Assembly: GCF_021919345.1 (NCBI RefSeq)
Contig: NZ_CP089293.1
Span: 4,216,001 to 4,280,000 of the forward strand
Length of the DNA: 64,000 nt
Direction: 5' to 3'
From: Paenarthrobacter nicotinovorans
Lineage (GTDB): Bacteria > Actinomycetota > Actinomycetes > Actinomycetales > Micrococcaceae
Below the pieces are notes generated by a model that made no database searches, had not been told where the DNA came from, and saw nothing but the letters and a program-made list of their open reading frames with translations. The position numbers were made by a program, and so were the translations under genes. Of the stretch, positions 48,437-57,196 are shown piece after piece; within the stretch, counting starts at the first letter, position 1; every line of letters begins with the position of its first letter.

Positions 48437-48615
48437 GCCTCCATCAAAGCTGCAGTCACTGTGAGTTGTACATGGGGAATCTGTGGCAGGACTGTGACCG
48501 GTGAAGACTCCGGAATTGTGACCGGCGTGCATAATAAGCATTTCGATATGCTTGTAATGCTCGTCACGTCATGGCACGATGGCTTGCAACAGCAACTGAC
48601 GGAAGGTCCACTGCC

Positions 48616-49065
48616 ATGAACATCGAACTGAAACCGGTGCGGAAGCTTCGCATCCACTGGCCCATTTCGGTAGAGACGATGACCCAGCTCGCCGACGGTC
48701 AGCTTCAGGCCCTTGAGTCCGACGCCGGTATCGCCTCGTTGCTGGACGCGCTGACATCAACCCCGGAGCTGGGCGGGTTCGGGAACTACCACCATGTCTT
48801 CGAATCCTCGGCCGGCTTTGAGGGATTCACAGTGGCAGAAGGAGCCAATCCCACCCTGGGCAGGGTAGGCCAGCGGACCATCTCACCCACTTTTGTCTTC
48901 ACGACGTACTTTGACGACTCCCTGGACGACACCGCCGTCCAACAGCTCGTCCAGACGATCGTCGACATTCACCCATGGGAGGTTCCCGTGATCGAGGTTT
49001 CGGGACCCCTCAGCGTCTCAAGCAGTGTTATGGACTCCCGCACCGAAATGCGGGTGGCATCATGA
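48616..49065 (+). CDS. Hypothetical protein, possibly CutA/NIF3-like dimeric fold
   Basis: A 149-residue soluble protein. The C-terminal element TIVDIHPWEVPVIEVSG recalls the HPYE-type strand that ends CutA1 and related ferredoxin-like proteins, but the rest does not clearly match. The middle contains GGFGNYHHVFESSAGFEGFT and FVFTTYFDDSLDDT. GGAAGG lies 11 bases before the ATG. Its stop overlaps the cyclase gene start by four bases, so the two products probably act together. Substrate unknown. Confidence 0.65.
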   Translation: MNIELKPVRKLRIHWPISVETMTQLADGQLQALESDAGIASLLDALTSTPELGGFGNYHHVFESSAGFEGFTVAEGANPTLGRVGQRTISPTFVFTTYFDDSLDDTAVQQLVQTIVDIHPWEVPVIEVSGPLSVSSSVMDSRTEMRVAS

Positions 49066-49802
49066 GCGCCTCAGTCTGGGAAGAGGTTGCACCACTCCTC
49101 CGCAACAGGACCTTCACGGATCTCACCCACGCCTTCCACCCCGGCCAACCGCACTTTTCGGCCTTTCCCGACGAGACACGGGAAGCCCTTTTCGATATGG
49201 AAAAGGGCGACGGATTCACCGCCCACAGGTATTCGATTGTGGGCCAGTGGGGCACGCACGTGGATCCGCCGTCGCATTTTGTCCGGGGAGGCCGGACGCT
49301 GGACCAGATACCTGTGGAGGACATGATGCTTCCCCTGGTTGTCCTGGACATCAGCCACCGTGTCAGAAACGATGCGGACGCAACCCCCACCCTTGACGAT
49401 GTCCGGCAATGGGAAGCACGCAACGGGGCCGTCCCAAACGGGGCGTTCGTTGCCCTTCGGACCGGCTGGAGCAAACACTGGCCGGACGCATCGGCAATGG
49501 CCAACAGGGATGACGACGGCATCAGCCACACACCCGGGTGGTCCCAGGAGGTGCTTCGGTATCTGGTCGAGGAGCGCTCCGTTGCTGCCGTAGGCCACGA
49601 GCAGACCGACACGGATCCCGGCATGGCTACCTCACGGCAGGACTTCAGCCTGGAAACATACGTCCTGGCCCAGGACCGCTGGCAGATCGAGCTGCTGGCC
49701 AACCTGGATGAACTACCGGAATCCGGCGCCATGCTGATCGCCACGTGGGCAAAGCCCTTGGAGGGCAGCGGTTTTCCGGCACGGGTGTTCGCCATTCACT
49801 GA
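49062..49802 (+). CDS. Cyclase family protein (kynurenine formamidase-like)
   Basis: A 246-residue metal-dependent hydrolase of the cyclase family, which includes bacterial kynurenine formamidase KynB and isatin hydrolase. The metal-binding motif GQWGTHVDPPSHF is intact; FTDLTHAFHPGQPHF is the usual N-terminal strand, and VAAVGHEQTDTDPG holds the second-site His and Glu positions. No kynureninase or tryptophan dioxygenase gene is nearby, so the substrate is unknown. It is coupled by ATGA overlap to the 149-residue protein and followed at 42 bp by an IclR regulator with its own promoter. Confidence 0.87.
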   Translation: MSASVWEEVAPLLRNRTFTDLTHAFHPGQPHFSAFPDETREALFDMEKGDGFTAHRYSIVGQWGTHVDPPSHFVRGGRTLDQIPVEDMMLPLVVLDISHRVRNDADATPTLDDVRQWEARNGAVPNGAFVALRTGWSKHWPDASAMANRDDDGISHTPGWSQEVLRYLVEERSVAAVGHEQTDTDPGMATSRQDFSLETYVLAQDRWQIELLANLDELPESGAMLIATWAKPLEGSGFPARVFAIH

Positions 49803-49832
49803 CGCCGTACCGATCCGGCCCCCGGGGCTGAC

Positions 49833-49838
49833 TAGAAT
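49833..49838 (+). promoter_or_regulatory. Leaderless -10 element of the first IclR gene
   Basis: TAGAAT, six bases before the ATG at 49845. Confidence 0.55.
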
Positions 49839-49844
49839 CAATCC

Positions 49845-50609
49845 ATGTCAAAGACCTCCAGCATGGGCCGCGGCATGATGGCCTTACTCACCGTTGGGGC
49901 GCGTCACGCGGAAGGATTCGACGGCGGTACGGTGGCTGACATTGCAGCCCGCCTGGACAAGGACCGCAGCCAGGTCTCACGCAGCCTCAAAGGTGCACAG
50001 CTGGAAGGTTTCCTCACAAGGACCGAACAGCGTGAGTATTGCCTGGACTGGTCCTTCCTGACGGACGCGCAGCTGGTCACCGAACAGCGGCTGAAGACTG
50101 ACGGCTTGACCGCATTGGAGGGTCTGGCATCCGAAACCAACGAAGCCTGCTTCCTGGGTGTACTGAGCGGAAACAGTACTGTCACCATTGGCGAGCAGGT
50201 GCCTGAAAGCGCCAATCTGGTGGGTTCCTGGCTTGGCCGGCCCTACCCCGCCTACTGCAGCGACGCCGGCCAGGCGCTCTTGTGGGATGCGCCGGACTCA
50301 GACGTCCGGAAGATCTTTGACGGAGTCGAGTTCGTGAAGCACGGGCCCAATACGCCTGTGTCCGTTGACGATTTCCTGGAGCGGTTGGCCAAGGCAAGGG
50401 AACGCGGCTACTCGATCGTGGACGAGGAAGCCGAACCGGGCCTCTACTCCCTGTCCGCGCCCGTCCGGGACTTCAAAGGCGAAGTCGCTGCTGCATTGCA
50501 GATTGTCGGCCCGAAATCACGTCTGGAACCCCAGCGCGAAGCCTTCGCCATGGCTCTTGGTTCGTGGCGGGACTGGCTTGAGTCTTCAGTTGGAGGACAG
50601 TCAGGCTGA
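49845..50609 (+). CDS. IclR family transcriptional regulator
   Basis: A 254-residue regulator. The N-terminal winged helix has FDGGTVADIAARLDKDRSQV and SRSLKGAQLEGFLTR; the C-terminal GAF-like effector domain includes GVLSGNSTVTIGEQVPESAN, the SDAGQALLWDAPD stretch and YSIVDEEAEPGLYSLSAPVR. It lies directly after the cyclase gene and is the likely controller of that small operon. It converges on a second IclR gene with four bases between the stop codons. Confidence 0.88.
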   Translation: MSKTSSMGRGMMALLTVGARHAEGFDGGTVADIAARLDKDRSQVSRSLKGAQLEGFLTRTEQREYCLDWSFLTDAQLVTEQRLKTDGLTALEGLASETNEACFLGVLSGNSTVTIGEQVPESANLVGSWLGRPYPAYCSDAGQALLWDAPDSDVRKIFDGVEFVKHGPNTPVSVDDFLERLAKARERGYSIVDEEAEPGLYSLSAPVRDFKGEVAAALQIVGPKSRLEPQREAFAMALGSWRDWLESSVGGQSG

Positions 50610-50613
50610 CGGG

Positions 50614-51384
50614 TCAATCCTGAGGTTGGGCCGCGCTGCCGAGCCGGTTGGAAGCGGACTGAAGCGCCGCGGCAATGTGTGGAGCCGCTTTCTCCAGATC
50701 GGCGCGGCTTCCCAGGACACTGAGTGCGGCAACAATGCGGGCTCCGCCTGCCCGGACCGGTACTGCCAGCTCCCAGACGCCGTGCTCGAATTCCTCCGCA
50801 GCCAAGACATACCCCTGTGGCTTGTCCTTGTCCATGAGGGTGGCCACCTCCGCTGCGGAATGCGCCGCGGCGGGGCCGCCAACGCCAATGAAGTTGGCCT
50901 CGCGGAGCAGACCCTCAAGCTCCTTTGCCGAATGGTCCCACAGCAAGGCCCGGCCGGCGCCCGTGCACCACACAGGGGTCACCATGCCGGGCTTGGCGAA
51001 GCCGCCAAGGACAGAGTTGTTGGCGGAAGAACGCAGCAGGAGCACCCGGACCCCGTCGCGCACTGAGAGCCTGGAGCGCAATCCATAAGAGGACACCAGC
51101 TCCTCAAGCTCGGGTCCGGATTGCTGGACCCAGCCTCCGTTCAGGGAGGCTGCCAGGGTGAAGAACCGCGGCCCTGTGCGGAAGGGACCCCGATCCACGC
51201 GTTCCAGCAGCCCAAGATCGCACAGTTCCTGCGCCAACCGTGAGACCCGGCTTTGTTCCATGTCCAGCTCCGCAGCCAACTGCGAGACTCCCAAAAGTTG
51301 GCGTCCCTGCTTTTCGCGGTCCGTGACCAGCCGGATCAGGCGAAGGCCCTGCGCCAACGACGAAGCCTCTGTTGACACATCCAC
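50614..51384 (-). CDS. IclR family transcriptional regulator
   Basis: A 256-residue regulator. DNA-binding helix: LGVSQLAAELDMEQSRVSRL followed by LCDLGLLERVDRGPFRTG. The effector domain contains GVRVLLLRSSANNSVLGGF, the CTGAGRALLWDHS signature and YVLAAEEFEHGVWELAVPVR. GTG start at 51384 with AAGGAG eight bases upstream. It is the last gene of the permease-racemase-regulator run, 36 bp after the racemase gene, and is the likely controller of it. It shares the subfamily features of the convergent IclR at 49845. Confidence 0.88.
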   Translation of the reverse strand: MDVSTEASSLAQGLRLIRLVTDREKQGRQLLGVSQLAAELDMEQSRVSRLAQELCDLGLLERVDRGPFRTGPRFFTLAASLNGGWVQQSGPELEELVSSYGLRSRLSVRDGVRVLLLRSSANNSVLGGFAKPGMVTPVWCTGAGRALLWDHSAKELEGLLREANFIGVGGPAAAHSAAEVATLMDKDKPQGYVLAAEEFEHGVWELAVPVRAGGARIVAALSVLGSRADLEKAAPHIAAALQSASNRLGSAAQPQD

Positions 51385-51420
51385 GAATCAGGCTCCTTCC
51401 ACCAAGCGCTCACGCCATTC

Positions 51421-52590
51421 TCACACGTTGGCGCAGACCCTGAGGATCCTGGCGTCCTTGGCCCACACCGTGTACAAATCTGCGAGAATTCCGGCGTTGG
51501 CTGCTTCAAGCTCTCCCGAAGTGATTTCGGACCGGTCCTGGCGCCCGAACAGGACCACTTCATCCCCGGGCAGGACCTCCGGAACGGATGTCACATCAAC
51601 CACCATGGAGTTCATGGAAATCACGTCGACGATGGGCACGCGTCGCCCGCGGACCAGGACATCGCCGCGATGGTCGGCGCTTCGACGGCCGAGTGCGCGT
51701 CGATACCCATCGCCATAGCCCACAGTGACTGTTGCCAAACGGGACTCTGTCGCCAGAGTATGGGTCAGCCCATAGCCCACCTTGCTTCCGGCGGGATAGG
51801 TGTTCACCGAGCCGATGCGTGCCTTGAAGGTCAGGCAGCGGCTGAATCCGGGCTGCGCGGGTTCCGTGTCACCGTAGAGGACGGCCCCGGTCCGTACCAT
51901 GTCCATCCACGACGCCCGGACGTTCAGGGTTGAAAATGAGTTCGCCGCGTGGAGGAGCACTTCACTGCGGGGCACTTGCGCGGCTTGGAGGATAGCTTCG
52001 GACTCGGCCCTGAAACGCCGCAGCGATTCTTCTATATTCTTCACGTCATCGCAGGGAAAATGCGTCATGATGCCGGCGGGTTGAAGCCAGGGCTGGCTCA
52101 GTATCCCAACTGCGCAGGCCCTGCCGCGGGAAGAAGACACGTCAAGGCTGTGGCGGCTGATACCCGACGAGTTAATGTCCAGGTGCACCCGCAATTTCCG
52201 GCCCGTTTCCTCGGCGATCCCGCTCATGGCCAAGGCACTCTGCGGATCAGAGACGAGTTCTTCGATGGAGAAGTCCATGCCCGCCCAGACTTCCTGCGGG
52301 GCCGCTGCTCGAACGCGGAGCAGTTTTCCCTGAAAACCATGTCCCCGCGCCAGCTCTGCTTCGTGATTCGACCCCACCCCTATGTAGGGAACGTCCTGAC
52401 GAACCAGGAACGGCAGCAACATGTCAGCCCCGTGGCCGTAGGCGTCGGATTTGATCACGGCACACAGCAAGGCCCGGCCTTCCAGGAGTTGCCTCATGGA
52501 TCGGACGTTGCCATCAAAGGCGTCACCGTCAACTTCCAACCAACTGGAAAACTTCCCGGCCGGTTCCGTGGACTGGGTTGTTTGGGCCAT
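51421..52590 (-). CDS. Alanine racemase-like PLP enzyme
   Basis: A 389-residue fold-type III PLP enzyme. The PLP lysine is K47 in LCAVIKSDAYGHG; RVHLDINSSGISRH is the substrate-binding strand, VGYGLTHTLATES carries the likely second catalytic Tyr, and VTVGYGDGYRRAL binds the PLP phosphate. The cell-wall alanine racemase may be elsewhere; its place between an amino acid permease and an IclR regulator suggests a catabolic amino acid racemase, possibly of broad specificity. GGGGGAGG precedes the ATG. Confidence 0.88.
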   Translation of the reverse strand: MAQTTQSTEPAGKFSSWLEVDGDAFDGNVRSMRQLLEGRALLCAVIKSDAYGHGADMLLPFLVRQDVPYIGVGSNHEAELARGHGFQGKLLRVRAAAPQEVWAGMDFSIEELVSDPQSALAMSGIAEETGRKLRVHLDINSSGISRHSLDVSSSRGRACAVGILSQPWLQPAGIMTHFPCDDVKNIEESLRRFRAESEAILQAAQVPRSEVLLHAANSFSTLNVRASWMDMVRTGAVLYGDTEPAQPGFSRCLTFKARIGSVNTYPAGSKVGYGLTHTLATESRLATVTVGYGDGYRRALGRRSADHRGDVLVRGRRVPIVDVISMNSMVVDVTSVPEVLPGDEVVLFGRQDRSEITSGELEAANAGILADLYTVWAKDARILRVCANV

Positions 52591-52613
52591 CCTGCCCTCC
52601 CCCTTTCAAGACA

Positions 52614-52649
52614 GTCAGGCGGCGGGGCAATATTGCCCTGCCGCCTGAC
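52614..52649. repeat. 36-bp near-perfect palindrome between permease and racemase genes
   Basis: Eighteen-base arms pair completely apart from one G-T, centred at 52631/52632 (outer GTCAGGCGGC, inner GGGCAATATTGCCC). It lies in the 72-bp gap within a same-strand gene pair and lacks a T-run. It could be an attenuator, mRNA stabiliser or protein site. Confidence 0.8.
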
Positions 52650-52662
52650 GTGGCAACCTGGA

Positions 52663-54105
52663 TCAGACCGACTGCTTTACTTTCACAGTCCGGCCGTATC
52701 GGAAGTGGAAATACAGGTAGCAGGCAGCCACAAAGGGGATACCGAAGTAGAGGGCAGCGACCTGCGCGGGATCGGACGCAATGCCCACCAGTGAGAGCAG
52801 GCACAGTCCGAAGGCCAGGATCGGAACTACAGGGAAGAACGGTGCCTTGTAGGCAAGGTCAGCCACCCGTCCCCCGTTGCGGACAAAGGCCCGGCGATGG
52901 AAGAAATGCGAGGCGGTGATGGACATCCATACCCCGACGACGGCGAAGCCGGCTACGGAGACGAGGGCCAGGTACACGGTCTCCGGAGCAGCCACGCTGC
53001 TGATCAGGGACGCCAGCCCTCCCACCATGCTGACGGACAGGGCAAGGAGTGGGATGCCCCGGCGGGTGAGGCGCTTGAGCGCCTTGGGAGCGTGCCCTTC
53101 GTCTGCAAGGGAGTAGAGCATGCGGGCACAGGAGAACAGGCCGCTGTTTCCGGCGGACAGGAGGGCGGTGATGATGACGAAGTTCATGATGTCCGCCGCG
53201 AAGGGAAGGCCTACGGACGAGAAAACAGTGACGAACGGGCTCTCATCCAGTCCCACCTGGTCATAAGGAACGGTTGCGGCGATGACGGCGATTGCCCCCA
53301 CGAAGAAGATCAGGAGGCGGATGACCGTGCTGCGCATGGCCTTGGGGATGTTCCGTGCCGGATCCTTGGTTTCGCCTGCCGCCACGCCAATCAATTCCGA
53401 GCCGGAGAAAGCGTAGAAGACGGCCAGGGCTGTCACCAGGACGCCGGAGAAGCCGTTGGGAAACAGGCCGCCTGAGGTATTGAAGTTCTCGAACAGGAAC
53501 GGGTGGTGGTCGTTGTCCGAGAGTGGATGGAATCCGAACAGTGCCGCCCCGCCGAACACGATCAGTGCGATGATCGCTCCGACTTTGATGATGGAGAACC
53601 AGAATTCAGATTCGCCAAAGAACTTGGACGAGAGCGCATTGAAGCCGAAGAGCATGGCAGCGAACACCAGGCACCACACCCATACCTCGACACCCGGGAA
53701 CCACCGCTGCATGAGCAGGCCCGAGGCCGTGAACTCCGAACCGATCGCCACCGCCCAGCACAGCCAGTAGAGCCAGGCGGTGGTGAAGCCGGTAGCCGGA
53801 CCAATTGAACGGGAAGCGTAGATGTGGAAGGCACCCGAGACCGGGTAGGCAATGGCGAGCTCGCCAAGGCAGGCCATCACCAGGTAGACCACGAAGGCCC
53901 CCACCAGGTAGGCGATGACTGCGCCCAAGGGGCCTGCCTGGGAGATGGTGTAGCCCGAGCTGAGGAACAAGCCTGAGCCGATGACACCTCCCATGGCGAT
54001 CATGATCAGGTGACGCGGACCCATGGAACGGCGAAGGCCTGTTTCCAAAGGCGCCGGAGGGGCGTCAGCCGGGTGGTCCAGTTTCAGGGGGGTTGATGAT
54101 TCCAT
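52663..54105 (-). CDS. Amino acid permease (APC superfamily, AAT group)
   Basis: A 480-residue, 12-helix amino acid importer. The N-terminal motif HLIMIAMGGVIGSGLFLSSG and ACLGELAIAYPVSGAFHIYA mark the AAT group; AFYAFSGSELIGVAAGETKD and FVAAMLF-type helices follow. The external helix 4-5 region contains MQRWFPGVEVWVW. It is the first gene of a run with the racemase and an IclR regulator, so it probably imports the amino acid that is racemised. GGAG precedes the ATG. The 184 bp upstream contain no gene. Confidence 0.9.
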   Translation of the reverse strand: MESSTPLKLDHPADAPPAPLETGLRRSMGPRHLIMIAMGGVIGSGLFLSSGYTISQAGPLGAVIAYLVGAFVVYLVMACLGELAIAYPVSGAFHIYASRSIGPATGFTTAWLYWLCWAVAIGSEFTASGLLMQRWFPGVEVWVWCLVFAAMLFGFNALSSKFFGESEFWFSIIKVGAIIALIVFGGAALFGFHPLSDNDHHPFLFENFNTSGGLFPNGFSGVLVTALAVFYAFSGSELIGVAAGETKDPARNIPKAMRSTVIRLLIFFVGAIAVIAATVPYDQVGLDESPFVTVFSSVGLPFAADIMNFVIITALLSAGNSGLFSCARMLYSLADEGHAPKALKRLTRRGIPLLALSVSMVGGLASLISSVAAPETVYLALVSVAGFAVVGVWMSITASHFFHRRAFVRNGGRVADLAYKAPFFPVVPILAFGLCLLSLVGIASDPAQVAALYFGIPFVAACYLYFHFRYGRTVKVKQSV

Positions 54106-54263
54106 GACTCGTCTCCGATAAGTGAAAGATGCGATCGGGACGCCTGGGACTTCCTGCGCGGGGGAGCCGGAGGCGCGCTTGTAGTGACGAAGGTAACACA
54201 GAATCAGCTCAAATAGTCATTAAAAACATTTATGAATGTCTATAACGCACATCTTGTGAGGAA

Positions 54264-54286
54264 AGTGGGCCCGGACCGGGCCCGCT
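54264..54286 (-). terminator. Terminator of the response regulator gene
   Basis: Stem AGTGGGCCCGG / CCGGGCCCGCT with a one-base centre, 4 bases after the stop codon; CTTTC follows on the minus strand. The T-run is weak. Confidence 0.6.
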
Positions 54287-54289
54287 GCA

Positions 54290-54979
54290 TCAGTAGTCCG
54301 GGTTGCTCGGCACCACCAGTCCGGTCTCGTAGGCGTAGACAACCACCTGCACGCGATCCCGCAGCTGCAGCTTGCTCAGGATCCGGCGGACGTGCGTCTT
54401 CACAGTGGCCTCGGAGAGGAAGAACTTATGGGCGATCTCCGCATTGGACAGACCCTCGGCGATGGTCGTGAGGATTTCGGTTTCGCGCGGCGTGAGTTCG
54501 CCAAGCAAGGGATCCCGGTGGGGTGCGGGCGAATGGCCCGGCACTGCACCGCCCCGGACATACGTCTCTAGGAGCCGCTGCGTTACACGCGGGGCGACGA
54601 CGGCGTCACCGCTCGCCACGAGCCGCACCGCATGGACGAGCTCTACCGGGGCAACGTCCTTGAGGAGGAAGGCAGAGGCTCCGGCCTGCAAACCGGTGAA
54701 GGCGTACTCATCGAGGTCGAACGTGGTCAGGATGATGACCCGCGCTTCCGAACCTGAATCGGAGATACGCCGCGTTGCCTCGATCCCGTCCATGGTGGGC
54801 ATTCGGACGTCCATCAGCACCACGTCAGGTTGCAAGGCTTCGACCTGGCGGACGGCTTCAGCGCCATCGGACGCCTCGCCCACTACATGGAAGTCTTCTT
54901 CGCCTTCCAGAATGAGTCGGAAGCCCATCCTGAGCAGCGGCTGGTCGTCCACGAGCAGCACTTTGATGTCATTGGTCAT
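54290..54979 (-). CDS. NarL/LuxR-type response regulator
   Basis: A 229-residue regulator. The receiver domain has the acidic pair DD at 11-12, the phosphorylated D57 in VVLMDVRMPTMDGIEA, and the conserved Thr/Lys in ILTTFDLDEY and LLKDVAPVEL. The C-terminal LuxR helix-turn-helix is LTPRETEILTTIAEGLSNAE with KTHVRRILSKLQLRDRVQV. The ATG at 54979 overlaps the kinase stop codon, with GGGGGA just upstream. Target genes are probably the linked ABC exporter and others. Confidence 0.93.
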   Translation of the reverse strand: MTNDIKVLLVDDQPLLRMGFRLILEGEEDFHVVGEASDGAEAVRQVEALQPDVVLMDVRMPTMDGIEATRRISDSGSEARVIILTTFDLDEYAFTGLQAGASAFLLKDVAPVELVHAVRLVASGDAVVAPRVTQRLLETYVRGGAVPGHSPAPHRDPLLGELTPRETEILTTIAEGLSNAEIAHKFFLSEATVKTHVRRILSKLQLRDRVQVVVYAYETGLVVPSNPDY

Positions 54980-56265
54980 GATTCCCCCTTGTCGCCGTTC
55001 CAGTGGAGGTCGGCGTGGACCGCCCAACCGCCTCTTTTGCCTGGACCGGCAGTAACGATTCCAGCATAGATTCCAGCGCGTTCATTCATTCCGGCAATGC
55101 CCAGCCCTGTGCCCAGGCTGCCAATCGATTCGCTGCCACCGTCCCTGGTTCCGCGTCCGTCGTCGAGGACATCAATGGTGACCACATCGCCGTCGCGGGC
55201 CACCTGGACGTCCACCCGGCTCAACGAGCGTCCGTAACGCAACACGTTGGTCAGGGATTCCTGCACGATCCTGTAGACGGTGAGCTCGAACGCCGGGTCG
55301 GCCGGCAACGCCGGCCCGGTGTGCGCATAATGCAATGGCAGGCCGGCCGTGCGGAAGCCCTCCAGGAGCTTGGCCAGGTTGTACCCGGACTCAAGCGGCG
55401 TGAGCGGGGCCGGCCGGCCTGAATCATCACGTAGAACCCCCAGAACACGCCGCATATCCGCCAGGGCGGTGCGTCCGGTCCGCGAGAGTTCGCCAAGCAC
55501 CTCGCCGGCACGTTCCGGATCCTTCTTGACCACAACTGCCGCACCATCCGAAAGACTGATCATGACCGTCAAAGAGTGGGCGACGACGTCGTGCATTTCG
55601 CGGGCGATGCGGTTGCGTTCGGTGACCTTGCCCAGCCGCGTGGTCCGGGCGGCCCAGGCAGCGATCTCCGCTTCGTGTTCCCGTCGCTGGCGAACCGAAA
55701 TGCCAATGCCCGTGGCCAGCAGGTTCGACAACATGATGGTGACCGCCGTGGCGATGTTGTTGATGAGGTGGAAATTCTCCGGAACGTCCTGAAGCGTGTC
55801 CATCTGGGCCGGGCTAGTCCACATGAACAGGTAAAGCAGGCTCAGGGGCAGGCTTGCGGCGATAAAGACCGCAAACGTGATCCCGCGCTTCCGGAGGGAA
55901 GCCACCGCATAAAGGGCGAACCACAGGCCTGCCGAAACGTTGGAGCCCCAGGGGTTCAGGATGGTCGCCGAGATTTCCAGCAGGGCCACGGCCAGGACCA
56001 CCTGGAGCGGGAACTGCCTCCTGAAGACCAATGCCAAGGCAATAAGGAGCAGTATGGCCACCACGAGCCATTTGCCCTCACCGATCGAGGCGACGATGGT
56101 GGGCAACGCCAACAACACGTAGCAAAGCACCACCACGGCGTCCATGGCACGGGGACGCGTGAAGAAGTACCGCCGGATCCTGCCCCGGCGGCGTTGGGCA
56201 ATTTCAGCGAAGGACGCGTCGGCCACGGCGGCCGGCGCGTCCTTCATCTGTGGAGCTTCAGTCAT
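54976..56265 (-). CDS. NarL-type sensor histidine kinase
   Basis: A 429-residue membrane sensor. After a cytoplasmic tail, about five to six N-terminal helices lack a large extracellular domain, so the sensor probably perceives a membrane signal. The dimerisation/phosphoacceptor region is RNRIAREMHDVVAHSLTVMI (HisKA_3 type), followed by the HATPase domain with VQESLTNVLRYG and the G-box IDVLDDGRGT and GLGIAGMNERAG. It forms a pair with the overlapping response regulator and lies 26 bp after the ABC permease gene, with a leaderless promoter of its own in that gap. Confidence 0.93.
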   Translation of the reverse strand: MTEAPQMKDAPAAVADASFAEIAQRRRGRIRRYFFTRPRAMDAVVVLCYVLLALPTIVASIGEGKWLVVAILLLIALALVFRRQFPLQVVLAVALLEISATILNPWGSNVSAGLWFALYAVASLRKRGITFAVFIAASLPLSLLYLFMWTSPAQMDTLQDVPENFHLINNIATAVTIMLSNLLATGIGISVRQRREHEAEIAAWAARTTRLGKVTERNRIAREMHDVVAHSLTVMISLSDGAAVVVKKDPERAGEVLGELSRTGRTALADMRRVLGVLRDDSGRPAPLTPLESGYNLAKLLEGFRTAGLPLHYAHTGPALPADPAFELTVYRIVQESLTNVLRYGRSLSRVDVQVARDGDVVTIDVLDDGRGTRDGGSESIGSLGTGLGIAGMNERAGIYAGIVTAGPGKRGGWAVHADLHWNGDKGES

Positions 56266-56271
56266 GAATTG

Positions 56272-56277
56272 AGCCTA
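56272..56277 (-). promoter_or_regulatory. Leaderless -10 element of the histidine kinase gene
   Basis: TAGGCT on the minus strand, six bases before the ATG at 56265. It lets the two-component pair be expressed apart from the ABC genes. Confidence 0.55.
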
Positions 56278-56291
56278 GAGGGCACGTCGGC

Positions 56292-57191
56292 CTAGACGTC
56301 GCGCTTCTTGATCACGATGATGGCCGGAATCAGGAAGACCAGCACGTAGCCCAGGAAGATCAACCCACCCTGCCACGGGTCGATGACGCCGTCGGTGTGA
56401 CCGATGGAAAGGAACCTGCCACCAGCCTCGCTGGGAATGTACTGCGGCACGTACTTCCAGAAGTCGCCCGGCACCAGTGAGAGGAAGCCGGATGCGATCG
56501 ACAGTACGAAGAACAGTGCGACAAGTACGGTCACGCCACCGGCCGAGTTGCGCAGGAGGGTTCCCAACGAAAGACCGATCAAAGCTACGCCGGCAACATA
56601 CAGGCCACCGGTGAAGATGCTGTACAGGACACCGTCAGTGGACCACGTCAGATCAATATCCAGGCCCTGGAAGACGGGCATGGCGATGAGGAATGTCAAT
56701 ACGGCGGCAATGGTGGTGATGACGTAGGAGAGGACCACCAGAAGCAGCGCCTTGGCCGCGAAGGCCGGAATGCGCTTGGGAACTGCGTTCATGGTTGAAC
56801 GGATCATGCCGGTGGCGTACTCGGACGAAATGAAGAGCACGGCCAGCGAGCCAAGGACCAAGGTGCCGATCTGGATGCCGGCATTGGGCAGGTTGTAGAG
56901 GTCGAATCCGGACCCCGGCGGGAAGGATTTCGTCAGCATCTCGCCGGTGACGGGCTGGCCGGCATCCTTGGCCTGCTTGATCATCTGATCAAGGAAGGTG
57001 AAGCGGATCAAAACGGCAAGGGCACCCACGCCCACTGTGGCAATAAGAGTCACAGCGAGCAGGATCACGGTGGACGTCAGTGAGCGGAGCTTGATCCACT
57101 CCGACTTGACTACTCCCCCAAAAGTAACGCCGCGGACCCCGGCCGATGCGTGGGCCGGTGCTTTGGTGCGGTTTTCAGTCATGGTGCTCAT
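56292..57191 (-). CDS. ABC-2 type permease
   Basis: A 299-residue membrane subunit of an ABC exporter with six helices. The cytoplasmic start VKSEWIKLRSLTSTVILLAV is the classic ABC-2 opening; a large extracellular loop (FLDQMIKQAKDAGQPVTGEM) follows helix 1, and the rest carries SSEYATGMIRSTMNAVPKR. The start is either 57191 or the ATG three codons later. It sits 5 bp after the ATPase gene. Such exporters, with a linked NarL-type pair, often handle antibiotics or cell-envelope stress, but no substrate can be named. Confidence 0.9.
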   Translation of the reverse strand: MSTMTENRTKAPAHASAGVRGVTFGGVVKSEWIKLRSLTSTVILLAVTLIATVGVGALAVLIRFTFLDQMIKQAKDAGQPVTGEMLTKSFPPGSGFDLYNLPNAGIQIGTLVLGSLAVLFISSEYATGMIRSTMNAVPKRIPAFAAKALLLVVLSYVITTIAAVLTFLIAMPVFQGLDIDLTWSTDGVLYSIFTGGLYVAGVALIGLSLGTLLRNSAGGVTVLVALFFVLSIASGFLSLVPGDFWKYVPQYIPSEAGGRFLSIGHTDGVIDPWQGGLIFLGYVLVFLIPAIIVIKKRDV

Positions 57192-57196
57192 TGTCC

